A DNA stretch of 64,000 nt from Chrysemys picta bellii. Lineage: Eukaryota; Chordata; Testudines; Emydidae. Below are positions 1 through 13,479 of the stretch, piece after piece; the stretch's first letter is position 1; every line of letters begins with the position of its first letter. The notes below the pieces were generated by a model. It did no database searches. It worked only from the letters and a program-made list of their open reading frames with translations, and was not told the DNA's origin. The DNA lies in contig NC_088792.1 in assembly GCF_011386835.1 (NCBI RefSeq), positions 225,769,894 to 225,833,893 of the forward strand, given 5' to 3'. Both the position numbers and the translations under genes were made by a program.

Positions 1-3000
1 AATGTGAATATTAATGTTTAAGGAAAGAAAAGAGACAAACACCAGTTTGGGTACAATTCCAGTTATTCCTGCTCTTGACCAAAACTTCTAATTTAATAAA
101 AACTATCAGACTTAACGCTAAATATATAAAATAAAATGCTGACAAAGTTACCAGGCCAAATGCAGCACTGGCTTATGACCTAATTGGCCTCAAAGGCTTT
201 GCAAGGCAAAAATTGGCCCCAAGATTATAAATTGGAATTAAATTAAAAAAGTGTTTTAAGCGTGGACAAGAATATGTGCCAGAATTGTAAATCAACAACA
301 TAGAGATGTCAGCACTGTAAATAGATGACTAACATTTTTGACAGCATTGCGTTAAGAAAGAGGGACATAGGGTCTATACAATGGTAGAATTTAGTCCAGG
401 CTGAAAAGCAATAGAGAACAGCATCATTTGACTACGAACAGCAGCATCATAGGAACAAAAGTACTGGCAGAGGTTAAACAGAAGATAACATGCAGGCTAC
501 ACAAATGCAACAGTATGGTCAACACTGGCTGATAAGCTGACCTGTTGCTCCCCAGTATCTCCTGTAGGAGTACTTGCGTAAGAGCTAGGAGATTCTCTCA
601 TTAAATTAAGCGGCCTTGGGTTGAGATTGCTGTTATGCTTAGTGGCAAATAAATTATATTGCTTTGTTTTTGACATTTTCCTGTTCAGTAAGCATTTGCA
701 AAGTCTTATATTGTTATGTGAGGCTTGTCAAGTTGTTATGGTCTGAGTTAAGTAGCAATTTTAACACAGACGCTGGAGTTCTGCAGAGGCATTTTCTTCC
801 AAGCTTCATCCACATTGTGGGAGGTTTCGGTTTGTTTTATGGTATAGTTGCAGACGATAAAAAAAACCAAACCCTGTTATCAGATGAGTGTTTAAAGACT
901 TTAAAGATGGGATTTTCAAAAGCATTTAGCATTGGACAAATCTGCCCCTATTGAAACCAGTGGAAATTCTACCTGCGATCTCAATGGGAACAGAGCTAGG
1001 TAAAGGCTGAGCACTTTTTGCAAATCCTATTTTGAATTCTGAAATCCATCTATAGTATCTGGCTAGAGGCATAATCTTGCTAGTGTGAGTCTTGCACAGA
1101 AGCACTTTAAGGCAGATGGGTTCCCTGCATTATTCCCTTCTGCCATGTCCAACTCATCCTGGAATTTTTCTTTTAATCAGTATATAAATGGCCTAGTGGT
1201 AAATAAATCACAGTCTGTTTTCATATTCCCAAATCTTCCATCCTTTGGAAGTAAGTGGATGTACAATTTATTAAATGAAATGTGGAGATTTTTTCCCACT
1301 CCCCAAATAACATTCTGAAACTGACTGTTAAAATCAGCAAAGTATTTATTAGGCATATTCATGAGTAATGCACTGAGTATATATAGTATTGTGGAAACTA
1401 AGTTATTTTAAATTAATCTTTTTTTCTCCATATGCTAAATTTTAATTGGTCCCAATTAGCTAGCTCTAATTTTGCTCTATTCATTTTTGAAGTTAAACTT
1501 AATTAAATAATATATTTAGATTTATTGTTGATAACAAGGATTAAATATTTTAGATCTTATTTGGGGGGGAAGGGAGGCTATCCAAATTTCCATTTGCTAA
1601 AATGTGGTGTGAAACAGCTTTCTAGAAATTTGTTTAAATCCTTTCACCCCCTATTTATTATAGTTAAAATACTTTGATCAGCAAAGCAAGTTATGGATAA
1701 TCTTTGCTGGTCTGATCAGATATATTAATGCATCATGTATAAATTAATTCATTGCACTTCACAGCTCCAGATGTGATCTGCTATTTTACATAGTTTTATC
1801 TAATTGAAACAATTAATGGTTCCCATCATCCCAAAACTGGTTTTTTATCCCTTTCAACTGATTCCTTATACTTCACGCTACAACAGAACCATCATCCCAC
1901 TGTCATTCTAGTTAGTTTATAGGTCTCTGGCCACTCATCTAGAAAATTCTACTTTCTGTCAGGAAAAACATCCACCTCAAACTGAATCCTAATCCAATGT
2001 CTAAGGTACACACCAAGGGCTATGAAAAATGTCATTGTAATTAGTTACATAATTCAATTCAGAACCTGTCTTGGCATCAGATATGTTACTTGCAGAGATG
2101 AGCATGAGTTCACTTGTTCGTTTTCTTTTTTTCCTTGTGCATTTACAAAACCTCCATGCTTTCTCTTAGTGACATGTATACCTTTTCAGAATCCCAAGGA
2201 TTTCCACTCTTCCCTCCTGCCTCCTCCATCATTTCCCCGACACGATTATTCACTTTCACTCTTCCACACCTTCCGTATTTTTTGTGTCATACTTTGTATC
2301 CTTAGGCAGATCCTCAATAAGGTTAAATTGCCATAGTTCTACTTGAGCTATTAAAATGTATACTAGCTGAGGATCTGCCCCACCTTTTCTAGTTAAGGAG
2401 AGCTGGCCATAGATCTTTTAGGAAAGTATCAACACCATTCCTGAAAGGGTCAGAAAGGTGGCTACAGAGAATTGTGAGGTTCTCTTCTGTTTACTTTCTG
2501 CAATGTTCTTGGCCCTTGGTATTGACCTAAGAGTTGAATGCACCATGTAATACTAATTCACACTCAGAAACCCCACATAATAGCACATTACAGTATTGCC
2601 AGACCACCAGTCTCACTTAGTATTATTGCACTAGTGAATTAGTACTAGACTAAATGTCAAATTTACTATGATAAATTAAAAGCATTATCCTTTTCTAAAA
2701 AACAGTTAAAGTACTTAGTATCATAACAATGTTTTCCTTTTAAACATAGGCCAATGATGGATCACTAAGTCCTCTGGTATCAATATCTTTAGCTGTTACT
2801 GTACACTATATGGTACATTAGGAAGATTCAACATCCAGTAATATCAGGATTCAAGGCTTACTAGAAGGGACACAGTTGTTCTCCTGTAGTTAAGACTTTG
2901 TGTAGTATACAACAAAAATTAAATATGTAAATTAACTATGGGCCCACCCTTACTTGCAGAGTAGTATGTTACTCTTGGAGTATTGTTATTTGTATTCTCA

Positions 3001-3008
3001 TAGTACCT
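1..3008. other. AT-rich intergenic sequence, nothing recognised
   Basis: No coding similarity, RNA gene or clear transposon end was recognised. The open frames (for example 664-954 and 2022-2336) have no family features and atypical composition for exons. Confidence 0.6.
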
Positions 3009-3280
3009 AAGGATATGTCTACACAGCCCGTGGCAGCAAGCCTCACAACTTGGGTCAACAGACTCCTGTTAGGAAGGCTCATGCTGGTGCTCCAACAATA
3101 GCTGTGTAGACAGCACTTTGAAGTTATGGCTTGGGCTGTGAAACCCCCAAGCCTTCAGCTTCAGAGCACGAACTGCAACATCAAAGAACTACCTAGATAG
3201 CTATTTTTAGAGCACTAGCATGAGCCCTGCTAGTCCAAATCTGTCTGCCTGGGCTGGGAGGCTCACTTTCATGGGCTGTT
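3009..3280. mobile_element. Short non-autonomous DNA element, 'TGTCTACAC' family
   Basis: Begins 'ggatatgtctacacagccc' and contains 'gctgtgtagacagc', the terminal motif of a MITE-like family that recurs at 5552, 13157, 14072, 34398 and 39280. The right end is unclear. The class was assigned by recognition of the family, not by a target duplication. Confidence 0.45.
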
Positions 3281-3319
3281 GAGACATGGGAGGCCGAGTC
3301 CTAGACCAGGACAGCTAGG

Positions 3320-3375
3320 TGCAGTAAAAATACAGAACAAACAGACGGTCCCTGCCCTAAGGGGCTTAGTAGTTC
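3320..3375 (-). mobile_element. L2/L3-like LINE 3' tail fragment
   Basis: 'acagaacaaacagacggtcc' followed by 'ctgccctaaggggctta' is the reverse complement of the LINE tail (aagctctttggggcagggac...) that is complete at 35890-36010. Confidence 0.5.
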
Positions 3376-4613
3376 CATTGATTGTAAGGTACTGCTCAGC
3401 TTCAGTAAGGGTGACAGAATCAGGCCCTATAATAGAAACAATGCACAGATTTTTGGTCTAGATCCATTCATTTATTTTAAGTTAAATAGATCCTGGTTGG
3501 AAATGAGAAGTTTGTCTTGCATGAAATCAGAAGCCATTTAAAACACCACAGAATAACAAGACAAATTGAAATGAAAAGTCATCTTTTAATGCTAAATTTC
3601 CAGGCTTTACTCATACCTTTAGGGCCATATTTTCAAATGACAGCTGTATTTCTGGAGGCCATTTAAAAATTAGGCCTTTAGTGTAATTTTTACATTGTGC
3701 ACAATCCAAAAATCTAAGTAATTGGACTCTATAATCCAACAATCACAGTAAATCCCTTGTTATATTGTTAAGCAGAATAAGTGTCCTTTGACAGGGCGAT
3801 TCTATGGTGCACATGCTAATGAGAATCAGAGAGCCCACAGAATAGCTCATGAATATCCCAAATACTATTCTGTACTCTAGTCAGAGATGTGTTTTACTTC
3901 ACCGTGGTGCTAAAATGCAATTTCATTAACCTTAGTTCTTTCTCTTCTCTATGAGGAATAATTTTGTTGTAGTCTAGACTCACCGGGATACGATGTCATG
4001 GATACTGAGTAGACTAAATAATATTAGCATAATATGCACAGTCTTTGTCTCCAACTGCCATGCATCACAGAAGAATATGTAATGACTGGCATCTGACAGC
4101 TTAATTTATTCAGCCTTATTACATTGGTTTGTTAATAAACTTTAATTCTAGATTTATTTTACTTTCTCTAGGTCATATGTGGTATATAGCCATGCCCCAC
4201 AGAGCCACAAAGAGGGATGTAATTTACTTTCCAGTCTTCTCTTAATTTTTAACCTAATTGTGTAACATAAGGTTAATGTTAGAGTTCAGTTTAAACAAAA
4301 CACACACACTCCATTATTTAAGCTTCTGACTGCTACTCAGAAGCAACTTCATTCTGGTTGCTCAAAAATAAAGCCGAATTCCAACAAGTACTATAGAGCC
4401 TACAGATGAATGTAAAATCCAACCAAATTAGAAACATGATATTTAATTTCAGATTGCTAGATGCAAAGTGATATTCTAGTTTAATAGGAATTTAGCTGTT
4501 TTGTCTTCTGTTTTTCTTACCTGGCTGAAACCTGATCTACTTATACTATGTCAGAATTGCTTGTAATAAACTCATTTTAACTGTTTATGAAGGATATCAA
4601 GTTTGTTTCTGGA

Positions 4614-4925
4614 TCTGAACTTTTTCAAAGGGCACTAGCCCAGGATTTGGATGACCACCACAGACTTCTTGTGTGACTTTGGGCCAGCTACTTAGGACCA
4701 AGGTGCCTAGGCACTTTTCAAAATCCCTCTAGGTGCCTATCTACATCTTTAGATGCCTAAATACTTTAAAAAATCTGGCCCTTAACCTCTCTGTGGTTCA
4801 GTCCCCACCTGTAAAATGGGGTGATAGTACCTCCAAACTGCCAAGGGTGATGTGAATCTAAATACATTAAAGACTGTGAAGTGCTCAGATGGTACAGTAA
4901 TGGAGGTCATATAAATAGCAATGAT
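4614..4925. mobile_element. MIR-like (CORE-SINE) copy with an internal insertion
   Basis: 'tgtgtgactttgggccagct' and, after a break, 'taacctctctgtggttcagt', 'cctgtaaaatggggtgata' and 'gaagtgctcagatgg' follow the order of the MIR core. The middle (about 4694-4785, with 'aggtgcctaggcac' and its near inverse) is foreign to MIR and is probably a short inserted element. Confidence 0.5.
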
Positions 4926-5551
4926 AGATACACTTATTCTTTCCCTTGGACAGTTTATCACTAGCATACCATTGCAAATGGAATTTATGATGGTTGTTTC
5001 TTAGTCAGAAATAACTCCCTCACAATTGCTAGATCACCAATTTTGGGAAAGCAGTAGCAGCAGCAGATCACATGCCTAATAATTTTGCAATGTCTTAAAC
5101 CAGGTTAGAAAAGGTCCTTTACAGTCACATTCAAATGCACCATCTACAATAGAGGAATCATCTGAGGTCCTACACAAAATTGTGAAGAAAAGGAAAATTC
5201 AGGCCAAAGACAATGGGGGCATATGCCCAGTCCAACAAAACAAACCATGGACTCCTTTATGTCTATGCAGTGCAAACAGGACCTCAGTTTTTAACGTTTT
5301 GGCTGGACAGCCTCTGAAAAAGTAAACCATGTGGGACTTGTTTTATCTGTTTCAAAAAGATATGACATTTGTCTCTGGATCTCAACTTTCCCAAAGGTAT
5401 TATGTTCAGATTCAGGGTTTTGGTTTGGTTTCATCTCTGTTTCAAAGAGGCTTGCTTTTCAGGGAAAAATAATAAGCATAATAACTAAGAATTTTATAAT
5501 AAATGTATAGAGAACTTTACATCCTCAAGACTCTGAAAGCACTTTAAAAAT

Positions 5552-5843
5552 GGAGGGCTTGTCTACACAGGACAGTTTTATCAGTTATATCAGTATAATT
5601 CTCATACAGCTAAACCAATATAGTTATACCAATACAAGTCCCATGTGGATTCGCTTGTTCCAAAATAAGAGTAGGTATTTTTGGTTTAGTTTAAATCTGT
5701 TCCAAAGTGACATAAACTAAACCAAAAAAAAAAAGGCACTCTTACACCAGAATAAGAGTGTTCACATGAGGCATTATACCGGTATATTATTTCTCTTTAA
5801 ATTCACACCTTAATTTATATCAATATAACTTTCCCATGTAGAC
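5552..5843. mobile_element. MITE with 'GGCTTGTCTACACA' terminal repeats
   Basis: Left end 'gggcttgtctacacag', right end 'catgtagacaagttc', forming imperfect terminal inverted repeats. The interior is AT-rich with repeated 'tatatcagtata' strings and an internal inverted pair (tttggtttagttt / aaactaaaccaaa) at about 5680-5725. Confidence 0.6.
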
Positions 5844-6295
5844 AAGTTCTTCAAGTGCTATACAATTCTACACAGTGATCTTTTCACCCACCACTGAAAG
5901 GCAGCCCACTAGCAGTTCTGCAACACAGTGCAATATTATACAAAAGCTTAAGGCAGGATGTGAAAATACCTATGACATTGAAAATTCAGGAGGTGCTTGG
6001 ATAGGCAGAATGTGGTTTAATACTCCCAGTCCTGAGAAAAGTGCCAAAGAGTCCTACAAATAGGCAGGATCGTTATTAATTAATTAAGCAACTATCTGTT
6101 GTCTAATTTAGTATGTACTTTCTTTTTCTTTTAGCATAAGATGAAATGGGTTAATTAGTTTCCTGACACAAATATATACTAAAATTTAACTGGTTCATGA
6201 AGATGCTGTCCCACTTTTATCACATCAGAAGTAATCACTCTGTTGATCAAATATCTCTTTTTATTTTGTTATTGTTTCCCCATTAGAACCTATTT

Positions 6296-6615
6296 CAGGG
6301 ATCGGCAAACTTTGGCATGCGGCCTGCCAGGGTAAGCACCCTGGCGGGCCGGGCCGGTTTGTTTACCTGCTGCGTCTGCAGGACTCCCACTGGCCACGGT
6401 TCGCTGCTCTAGGCCCATGGGGGCGGCGGGAAGCAGCGGCCAGCACATCCCTCAGCCCACGCCACTTCCCACAGCCCCCGTTGGCTGGGACGGCAAACCG
6501 CAGCCAGTGGGAGCCGCGATCAGCCAAACCTGCGGACGTGGCAGGTAAACAAACCGGCCCGACCCGCCAGGGTGCTTACCCTGGCGAGCCGCGTGCCAAA
6601 CATTGCCGATCCCTG
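6296..6615. mobile_element. Non-autonomous hAT element, 320 bp, with TSD
   Basis: Terminal inverted repeats 'cagggatcggcaaactttgg' and its near complement ending 'attgccgatccctg'. Flanking 8-bp duplications acctattt (6288-6295) and acctatat (6616-6623) differ at one base. The GC-rich interior folds back on itself (ctggcgggccgggccggttt against aaaccggcccgacccgccag). Confidence 0.88.
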
Positions 6616-6623
6616 ACCTATAT

Positions 6624-8640
6624 CCTTGGCAAACTCAGCTAAATTACACGACCTACCTTCCAACTCTACTAAACCAATTATGACTTGTCTGTAAGTGCCA
6701 AGATTCAATCATATTTTCCCTCCTTGGCTAATGCCAGCTGACTAATGGAGCAACGGAAAAATAAATCAAAAATATTGGGTGCAATTCCACAGATCTTGGA
6801 GAAGACATGTAAAAGAACCCCATTCCCACTAACAGCCAAATAAATTCTTGCTAGTAGCACATCTATCTGCATAGATTTGACGCTGATGAGAGTAGGGAAC
6901 TACAGTCATGTAATACCACCAATAATAATCAACATGAATAGTGAATAGTGCAAAAAGCAAATGAAATTCAAGCCACATATGTGTATACAACCACAGACCA
7001 CACACATGGATATTTACAGCTCAGTGAGCCATTGGCTCAAGGGAACTTTGACAGACACAGGAGTGTATGAAGCCATTCTCAGAGCAGTGTCTTTCTCCGT
7101 AAGTGAACCCTTCAGCTCTTCATTGCATCTGCATGCCTGGTCCAGGAAGAACCTTGCCTGTGGTTAACATCTCATAATGTAGAGACTCAGTAGAAAATAA
7201 AAAGCAATGCTTAGTACTCTAGGAGTGGCTGGAGAACAGATCCCATTATATAGCATTTTCATCTCGATGCAAAACAGTTCAGGGTGAGCGGGAAATCAGC
7301 ATTTGTTGTAAAAGTGCCAGAAGAAACCCACAGCAATCAGCACCTGTTTTCTGAAATCTGACTAAGCTAGCAATGCTATGTAAATTGTAAGAAGCTATTC
7401 TGCCGCACAAACATGAAATTGGGAGTGCACATCTTGACTCTTCCACTAATCCTCACAGATACTCTGCATTCTGTTAATACCGCTTATCTGTACTGTAGGG
7501 TCAGCCAGCAACCCTTCACTACTGTAACGGTGTATGGCTGGTTGAATGGATTTACAACCTGATGTAAGAGTGGGATGAACACATATCTCTGCCGTAGTCC
7601 TTCCTTGGAATGTGAATGCCGAGTTCTCCCACTGGCTAGATTACAAGAGGTTAACCTTTGGCTTAGCTGACAAGAATATTCATTTCCTAGCAGAGAGTCT
7701 GAAATTAAGTTCCACAAAACTAGAGGTGGGACACACACAACTTGGAGGGCAGTTGGATTTGAAATATGTCAAAACACTTCCTCAGAATGGCAGTAATATT
7801 TTAGTTGGGTCTGAACTTTGTAGGTGTCAATGGGAAATCTTAAAAAACACATTAAAACACCATTTCAGTGCAATGACAGAGAAGTAAGTGTCATGGCCCA
7901 GGCACAGCTATATTGGATTCTGTGCTCTGCTAAGGCCACAATGTCTCCCTGTACCAAGCAATGCAGAGACTCACCTGGTTTGCTTGATGATCATTTCTTC
8001 AGGGGTGTTTTTCTGATGTGCCTCACCATAATGGTTTGTGCCAATCATATCTCAGGTAGCAGGTTGTGACAGGTTACACATGTTACTCGACCCCAGTGAT
8101 GGCAGAACCTAACAAAGTCATATTAACAGTAGGAGATTTGCAGTTTTGCATCCCTACCATTTATTTTTAAGTATCTAGCGATACTGTTATGGCTGCTGAG
8201 CAGCAGCCAACACCTGCCTCTTGTCATTGGGTTCCTGTCCCACTGCTCTTCCTACCAGCTGCTGCCATGCTTGTTGCAACACAGAACAGCCAGGGAAGAA
8301 GGAATAGGGCTAACGCTGCTCAGGGAAATGGGGATGCAGAAGAGACGCCATTGACAAAATCCCTGCAGAAAATCACGCTCTAGGCCATACAATGAGGTAA
8401 AAGTTGGATGTGCAAGTGAATGGAGAAAGAGCATCTCATGTACTTCCTGGCTCCTTTCCCACTTCTCCCTCCCCATCCCCACTACCACCCCAAACTTCAA
8501 CTCAAATCTGTCCTGTGAAAAAATAGGTATAAGAGAGAGAAAAGAAACAGAAAGACCAAAAAAGACTCTCAGAGCAAGTGTTTCCAGACCTAAAAGCCAC
8601 AACTCTTTGAACTCCTCAAAGCAGTATGGTTAATCCCAAG
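6624..8640. other. Intergenic sequence, nothing recognised
   Basis: Apparently unique DNA. Open frames here (for example 7612-7887) lack splice context and family features. Confidence 0.5.
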
Positions 8641-8890
8641 GATGCAAAGCTCATGAGTCACCCCTCTCCTGACTCCCCAAATCATAATATTGGCTTAAAA
8701 TCATGAAATTTTATTTTAAAATATATTTGGGATTCTTTTTACTTGTCTTCTGGGTTGTTGGTTTTATATTATTATTATTAGGGTGCACATGGGTCATATT
8801 TTCAAACACTTCTTCATCACTATGAAGTCTAGAAAACTTTTTAAAAAATGGAAAGCTGAGACTCCAGAAACTGGAGGTTTAAGAAAATGG
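8641..8890. mobile_element. Fragment of a hAT-like MITE (relative of 20520-20812)
   Basis: Shares the order 'ctgactccccaaatcat', 'ttaaaatcatgaaatttta' and 'gctgagactccagaaactgg' with the reverse of the family copy at 20520-20812. Ends are not preserved. Confidence 0.4.
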
Positions 8891-9584
8891 CCAAATATTG
8901 TTTGATAGCATCATAAGATTTAGCAACACCATAAAAATAAAGCAGCCTGAGGCACATCAGAAAACTCTACCTGCAAATTAATCTCAAAAGGGATGAATTC
9001 AATGTGATTGCTACTAGCAAATCAAGGAAGAAATCGGCTTTGGCTGTGATGTGCTGTCAATATTTCAACAAGGGGTTCCCCCCAAATTATTCTCCCTTTA
9101 TCAGTGATAAACCCCTTGGTCTGATAAATAGGGGAGCAAGACTGGAGGATATGCTCACTTGTTTTCCAATTTAAACAAAAATGCTTTCCATAAACAGGGA
9201 AGGCGGTGAGATGCTTATGTTAAAAACTGGAAATTTACTTTGCCTTGAAAAAAACATATGGGGTACATTAAAAATATAGCACAGCCTTCAACTTTTAATT
9301 TGAAGTGGAGGGTGAGATACCTTGAGGGGGAATATCCCCTTGGGAATTATTTTATAAAGTGCCTGCCAATTGGTGTAACTGGCAGTTTTCGAGCTGAGGC
9401 CTTTCTGCGTGTGATATGGGATCCATATAGGATCAGCTCCATGAGAGACAGGTAAATCATCTACACCTGACCTTCAATTTATTGGTAGAATTTTAATGAG
9501 ACTCCTGGGAATCCCCAAGAGTCCTATGTGGCAAGTAACTGTCCTGTAACCTGAAATAGTGGAGGAACAAAACACTTTTCTTTT

Positions 9585-9695
9585 CGTTCTGTGTTTGTAC
9601 AGCACCTAATACAATGGTGCCCTGGTTGCTGCCTAGAGCTCCTAGGCATGATGGCAATACAAATAAGAAATGATGATTATATTAAATAGTAAACC
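9585..9695 (+). mobile_element. L2/L3-like LINE 3' tail
   Basis: 'tgtgtttgtacagcacctaa', 'gagctcctaggcatgatgg' and 'caatacaaataagaa' are the last part of the LINE whose longer copy is at 34020-36010. Confidence 0.6.
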
Positions 9696-9909
9696 GTGGT
9701 GTAGAAAAGGTAATAGTGAGGAACAAAGTTTTAAAATATTCCCTTCAGAGTTACTACTTACCGTTATATGAGTGCCACCTAGTGGTAAATCACATCTCCA
9801 ATGTTTTTCTCTTTTGTAGTAAGATTTTTTCTTTTTTGCATTTTATTTGCATTATGAGAAGAATTCAGTGGGAGACAAAACAATGACTGTTGTTTTTTTA
9901 ATTCTGAAC

Positions 9910-10036
9910 CAGTGGTGCTGGAACAATTTTTATAGTGGGGGGGTGCTGTACAAACTGTAAATCCTGTATATGCTGGAAACCACTTCAAACTGGAGGTGCT
10001 GCCACACTCCCAGCATCCCTCATTTCAGAACTCCTG
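9910..10036. mobile_element. 127-bp hAT MITE ('ggtgctggaac' family, copy 1)
   Basis: Starts 'cagtggtgctggaacaattt' and shares 'aaactgtaaatcctgtatat' with three other copies. Flanked by ttctgaac (9902-9909) and ctctgaac (10037-10044), an 8-bp duplication with one change. Confidence 0.8.
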
Positions 10037-10112
10037 CTCTGAACTGTATGGAGATCTCATAAAACAAATAATGTTCAGCACAAATTATTCTATGAAGTTT
10101 AGAAGAAATGAG

Positions 10113-10750
10113 TAGGCCAAATCCTGAAGGGCTAACTCAGGCAAAATTCACATTGAAACGTGAGAAATCTGCCGAAACCCTTGGTAAATTGTTCCAAGGG
10201 TTAATAACTCTCACTGTTAAAAATGTATGCCTTATTTCTAGTCTAAATTTGTCTAGCTTCAATTTCCAGCCATTGGATCATGTTATACCTTTCGCTGTTA
10301 GACTGAAGAGTAAATAATAAAATATTTGTTTCCTATGTAGATATGTATAGACTGTAAATAAGCCACCCCTTAACCTTCTCTTTGTTAGATTGAGGTCCTT
10401 GAGTCTATCACTATAAGGCATGTTTTCTAAACCTTTAATTATTCTCATGGCTCGTCTCTGAACTCTCTCCAATTTATCAACATCGTTCCTGAATTGTGGG
10501 CATCAGAACTGGACCGTGTTCTAGTAGTGGTCGCACAAGTGCCAAATACAGAGGCAAAATAACCTCTCTCTACTCCTACTTGAGATTCCCCTGTTTATGC
10601 ATCCCAGGATCGCATTAGTTTTTTTGGCCACAGTGTCACATTGGGAGCTCATGTTCAGCTGATTCTCCACCAGGACCCCCAAATCTTTTTCAGAGTCAGA
10701 GCTTTTACACAACTTTAATTTTTTTCCTTGTAGTCTAATTCAGCATCTAT
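10113..10750 (-). mobile_element. CR1 LINE fragment (RT C-terminal part)
   Basis: On the minus strand the broken frames read MERVQRRAMRIIKGLENM and SDSEKDLGVLVENQLNMSSQ, then AKKTNAILGCINRGI, the standard order of the C-terminal CR1 reverse-transcriptase region. Several stops and frameshifts show an old copy. Confidence 0.85.
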
Positions 10751-13140
10751 AAAGTAGCAGTCTAAGCAAAATTAGATTAATGGTCGTTTTACACTTTGTG
10801 AGTAGTCCCATGAGCTGTGCAGGACTGAAGCCATAATTATTAAGAATATCTATAGAAACACTGCACCAATTCATTTTAGAAAAACTGATTTTTTTTTATA
10901 GCTGTGGGACTATTGCTTCATAGCTATTGTCAAATGTGGGTCACAGAAGATATATTATGTTACATATATTAATCCAAATCCTGTTTGTGTTACACCACTT
11001 GATTTCAATTAGATTATTCAAGGGAGTAAGACAAGCAGGGTTTTGCCTATCATCATGTAATTTTCCTGCTGCTCTCCTTTTACCACATATTTAAAAGAGT
11101 ATATTCATAGCAGGCTATAATAAAAAGAAAATGAGCATATACAAATAAACCTGATGGGAAAATATCAATGCTCCTAGAAAAAAAAGCTTTTACTCAGATA
11201 TGATAAAAATAGCATTTTTAGGAGTATTTTATCTCTAGGCAGAACGTAATCACATTAGTGGCTGAGTCTGGCCTGATAAGTTCTGCTTTAAAAACAGTGA
11301 AGAGCCAAAGCCCTAGTGCTCAGCAAGCAGTGCTTGCTTAGGACCTGTGCATAGAGTCTTCTGCATAGTCTGATGTAGATTGTGACTACGCTAGCCTTTT
11401 GTTAAATGTTTCCATCATTGCAGCTCCATTGGTGGTAGCATTGGTAGGAGTGCTGTGGTAAACTGACTGCCAGCATCTTAAATGTGCCCTTCCTGCTCTT
11501 CTAAGAGCCTGCTGCTTCCTTCCTGCAGCCTACTTTCCAAACCTCTTCTGTAGCCTGTGGAGCTTAGTCCCTCTCCAACCCTCACCTCACCTCCGAATCC
11601 TTCTCCATGCCTGCCCAAGTTTCTCTCCACTGGCAGCTGCCTTGAGGAGGAGAGGGAGCTGGGTAGCAGAACAGAAAAAAGGAATAGCCCAACTAAGATT
11701 AACTTTATGTCCCATGATTTTTGAAAGCATCTACAAAATATGTAAGAATGTAATCATTAAAAAATACCTTTACAATAGTTATCAAAGAAGCATTTTCCTT
11801 CTTTTGCAGCAATGGATTGTCTGTGGGATGATTCATCTGTTCTCTTTTGAGTATTCTTGAACCCTTGGTATGCTTCTACTCAGTCAGGTGCATAGATGAG
11901 GCAGAGTGGAGTTCAAATGGACTGTGCCTTCATTTCAAAGGCACTTAAATATTCTCCTTGACCCGGTCCATTGCTGCTACAACCAGTTCAGTTCTGAGAG
12001 TATTAGCAACATTGACAGCTCTAGGGGTTTTTTTCTGTATTTTTTTTTCTGTTCTCTCTTCTTTATCCTTCATTTTGTTCTGCTGTTTCTATTTCATGTT
12101 AGAAAACTTTGCAGACACATAAGTCTTGTCAAGTAAAGGTCAACTACATTTCATTTATACATCCCACAGCTGAACTTACATTATTAAATGTATTTTCAAT
12201 AACGTGGGCAAATATGACCAGCACAAAGACTGCTCAGTGATGAAACACTTGCAGAAAACCAAAGAACAGTGAGAAATTAACAGCCTTCTGGATATCATCA
12301 TTCTGCAATTAGCTAAAAATAAAATCAGTAACAAAATATAATGCAAACTATAATGTGAATCCAGAGAAATTCTAGACTAAAGTGACAAGGAACTAGGACG
12401 GAAATAGATCTCACTGGAAAAAGTTGGTTTAATATTTTAACTGGATTTATGCAGTGTAAAGCTTCAAATATAATTAGTATAAATAGTTTTTCAAAAACTG
12501 ACTGTGGGTTCTTTTGTGGGTTCTCTTTGCTATTGTTGCGGATATATGTTTGTGGTCATACAAATGTAAATCTCTCATGGGCCAGCTTTTCCCTTTGCTT
12601 GATCCTGCATCTAAGTCAATTGTTAGGCAGCTAAGGTGTTATGACTTATTCTGACCATAATAAGTTAGCTTGTGTTTTCTCCATGATTAGGTTGTGCTTA
12701 CCCCACCTCTTTGCTGTATCCACCTTTTATTATTATTTAATTCTTGTGTTACCATAGTGCTAGGACTCATGACCATGGAGCAGTACCCCTGTGTAGTAGG
12801 CGTTGTACAAACACAGAACAAAAAGACAGTCCCTGCCCCAAAGAGCTTCCAGTCCAAGTCTCTCCCTTTATACTTAGATGTAAACAATTTGCTATATGTT
12901 TCTACAATGTTAGCAGAACGGGCCTAGGGTGCTACCACAATATAAATCATAATATTAATAATATAATTAATAAGTCAAAGTCCTGGGTTTATGACATCAC
13001 AGTCTTTTTGTCATGGACAAAAGACTGAGAATGTCAGTGCAAATCCTTATGAAAATACAAATGGCTTTGTGACTGACAAAAGACTATGACCCTGATGCTG
13101 AATTTGTTGCATGGAAGCAGAACTCTCCTCCCACATGAAG
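10751..13140. other. Intergenic sequence with one LINE tail (12735-12865)
   Basis: 'gtacaaacacagaacaaaaa' and 'gacagtccctgccccaaaga' at 12805-12850 are a reversed L2/L3-like LINE tail. Nothing else was recognised. Confidence 0.5.
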
Positions 13141-13154
13141 CCCCACTGAAGTCA

Positions 13155-13340
13155 ATGGGTATGTCTACATTGCAACATAAGCCCATGCTTGAGCTTGGGC
13201 TCAAGCCTAACCCCCTTTGCGTTAACACGGCAACTATGCTAACCCAGGGCTCAGATCTCAGGGCTGGAGGGTCCGAGCTCGAGTTAAGCTGGAGCCACAG
13301 TCCGACTCCTTATTACTTTGCAGTGTAGACACAGCCCCAC
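13155..13340. mobile_element. MITE of the 'TGTCTACAC' family
   Basis: Left end 'gggtatgtctacattgc', right end 'gcagtgtagacacagcccc', which are inverted repeats. The interior 'gcttgagcttgggctcaagc' is a palindrome. Confidence 0.6.
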
Positions 13341-13479
13341 TTGACTCAGGTCCTGGGAGTATCCCACAATTCCGTGGGACAACTTCCTTAGTCCTCTTTA
13401 TCCCTACAATCGGCAATCCATTCTATTGAAAACAGAAGCCACCCCCTCCTTTGCAAACAGCAGCAGCTCAGGTCAAGGT

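Noticed and set aside
7612..7887. 91-codon + strand frame as a small gene
   Set aside because: No family features, no repeat of the frame in a spliced context, ordinary AT-rich intergenic surroundings.
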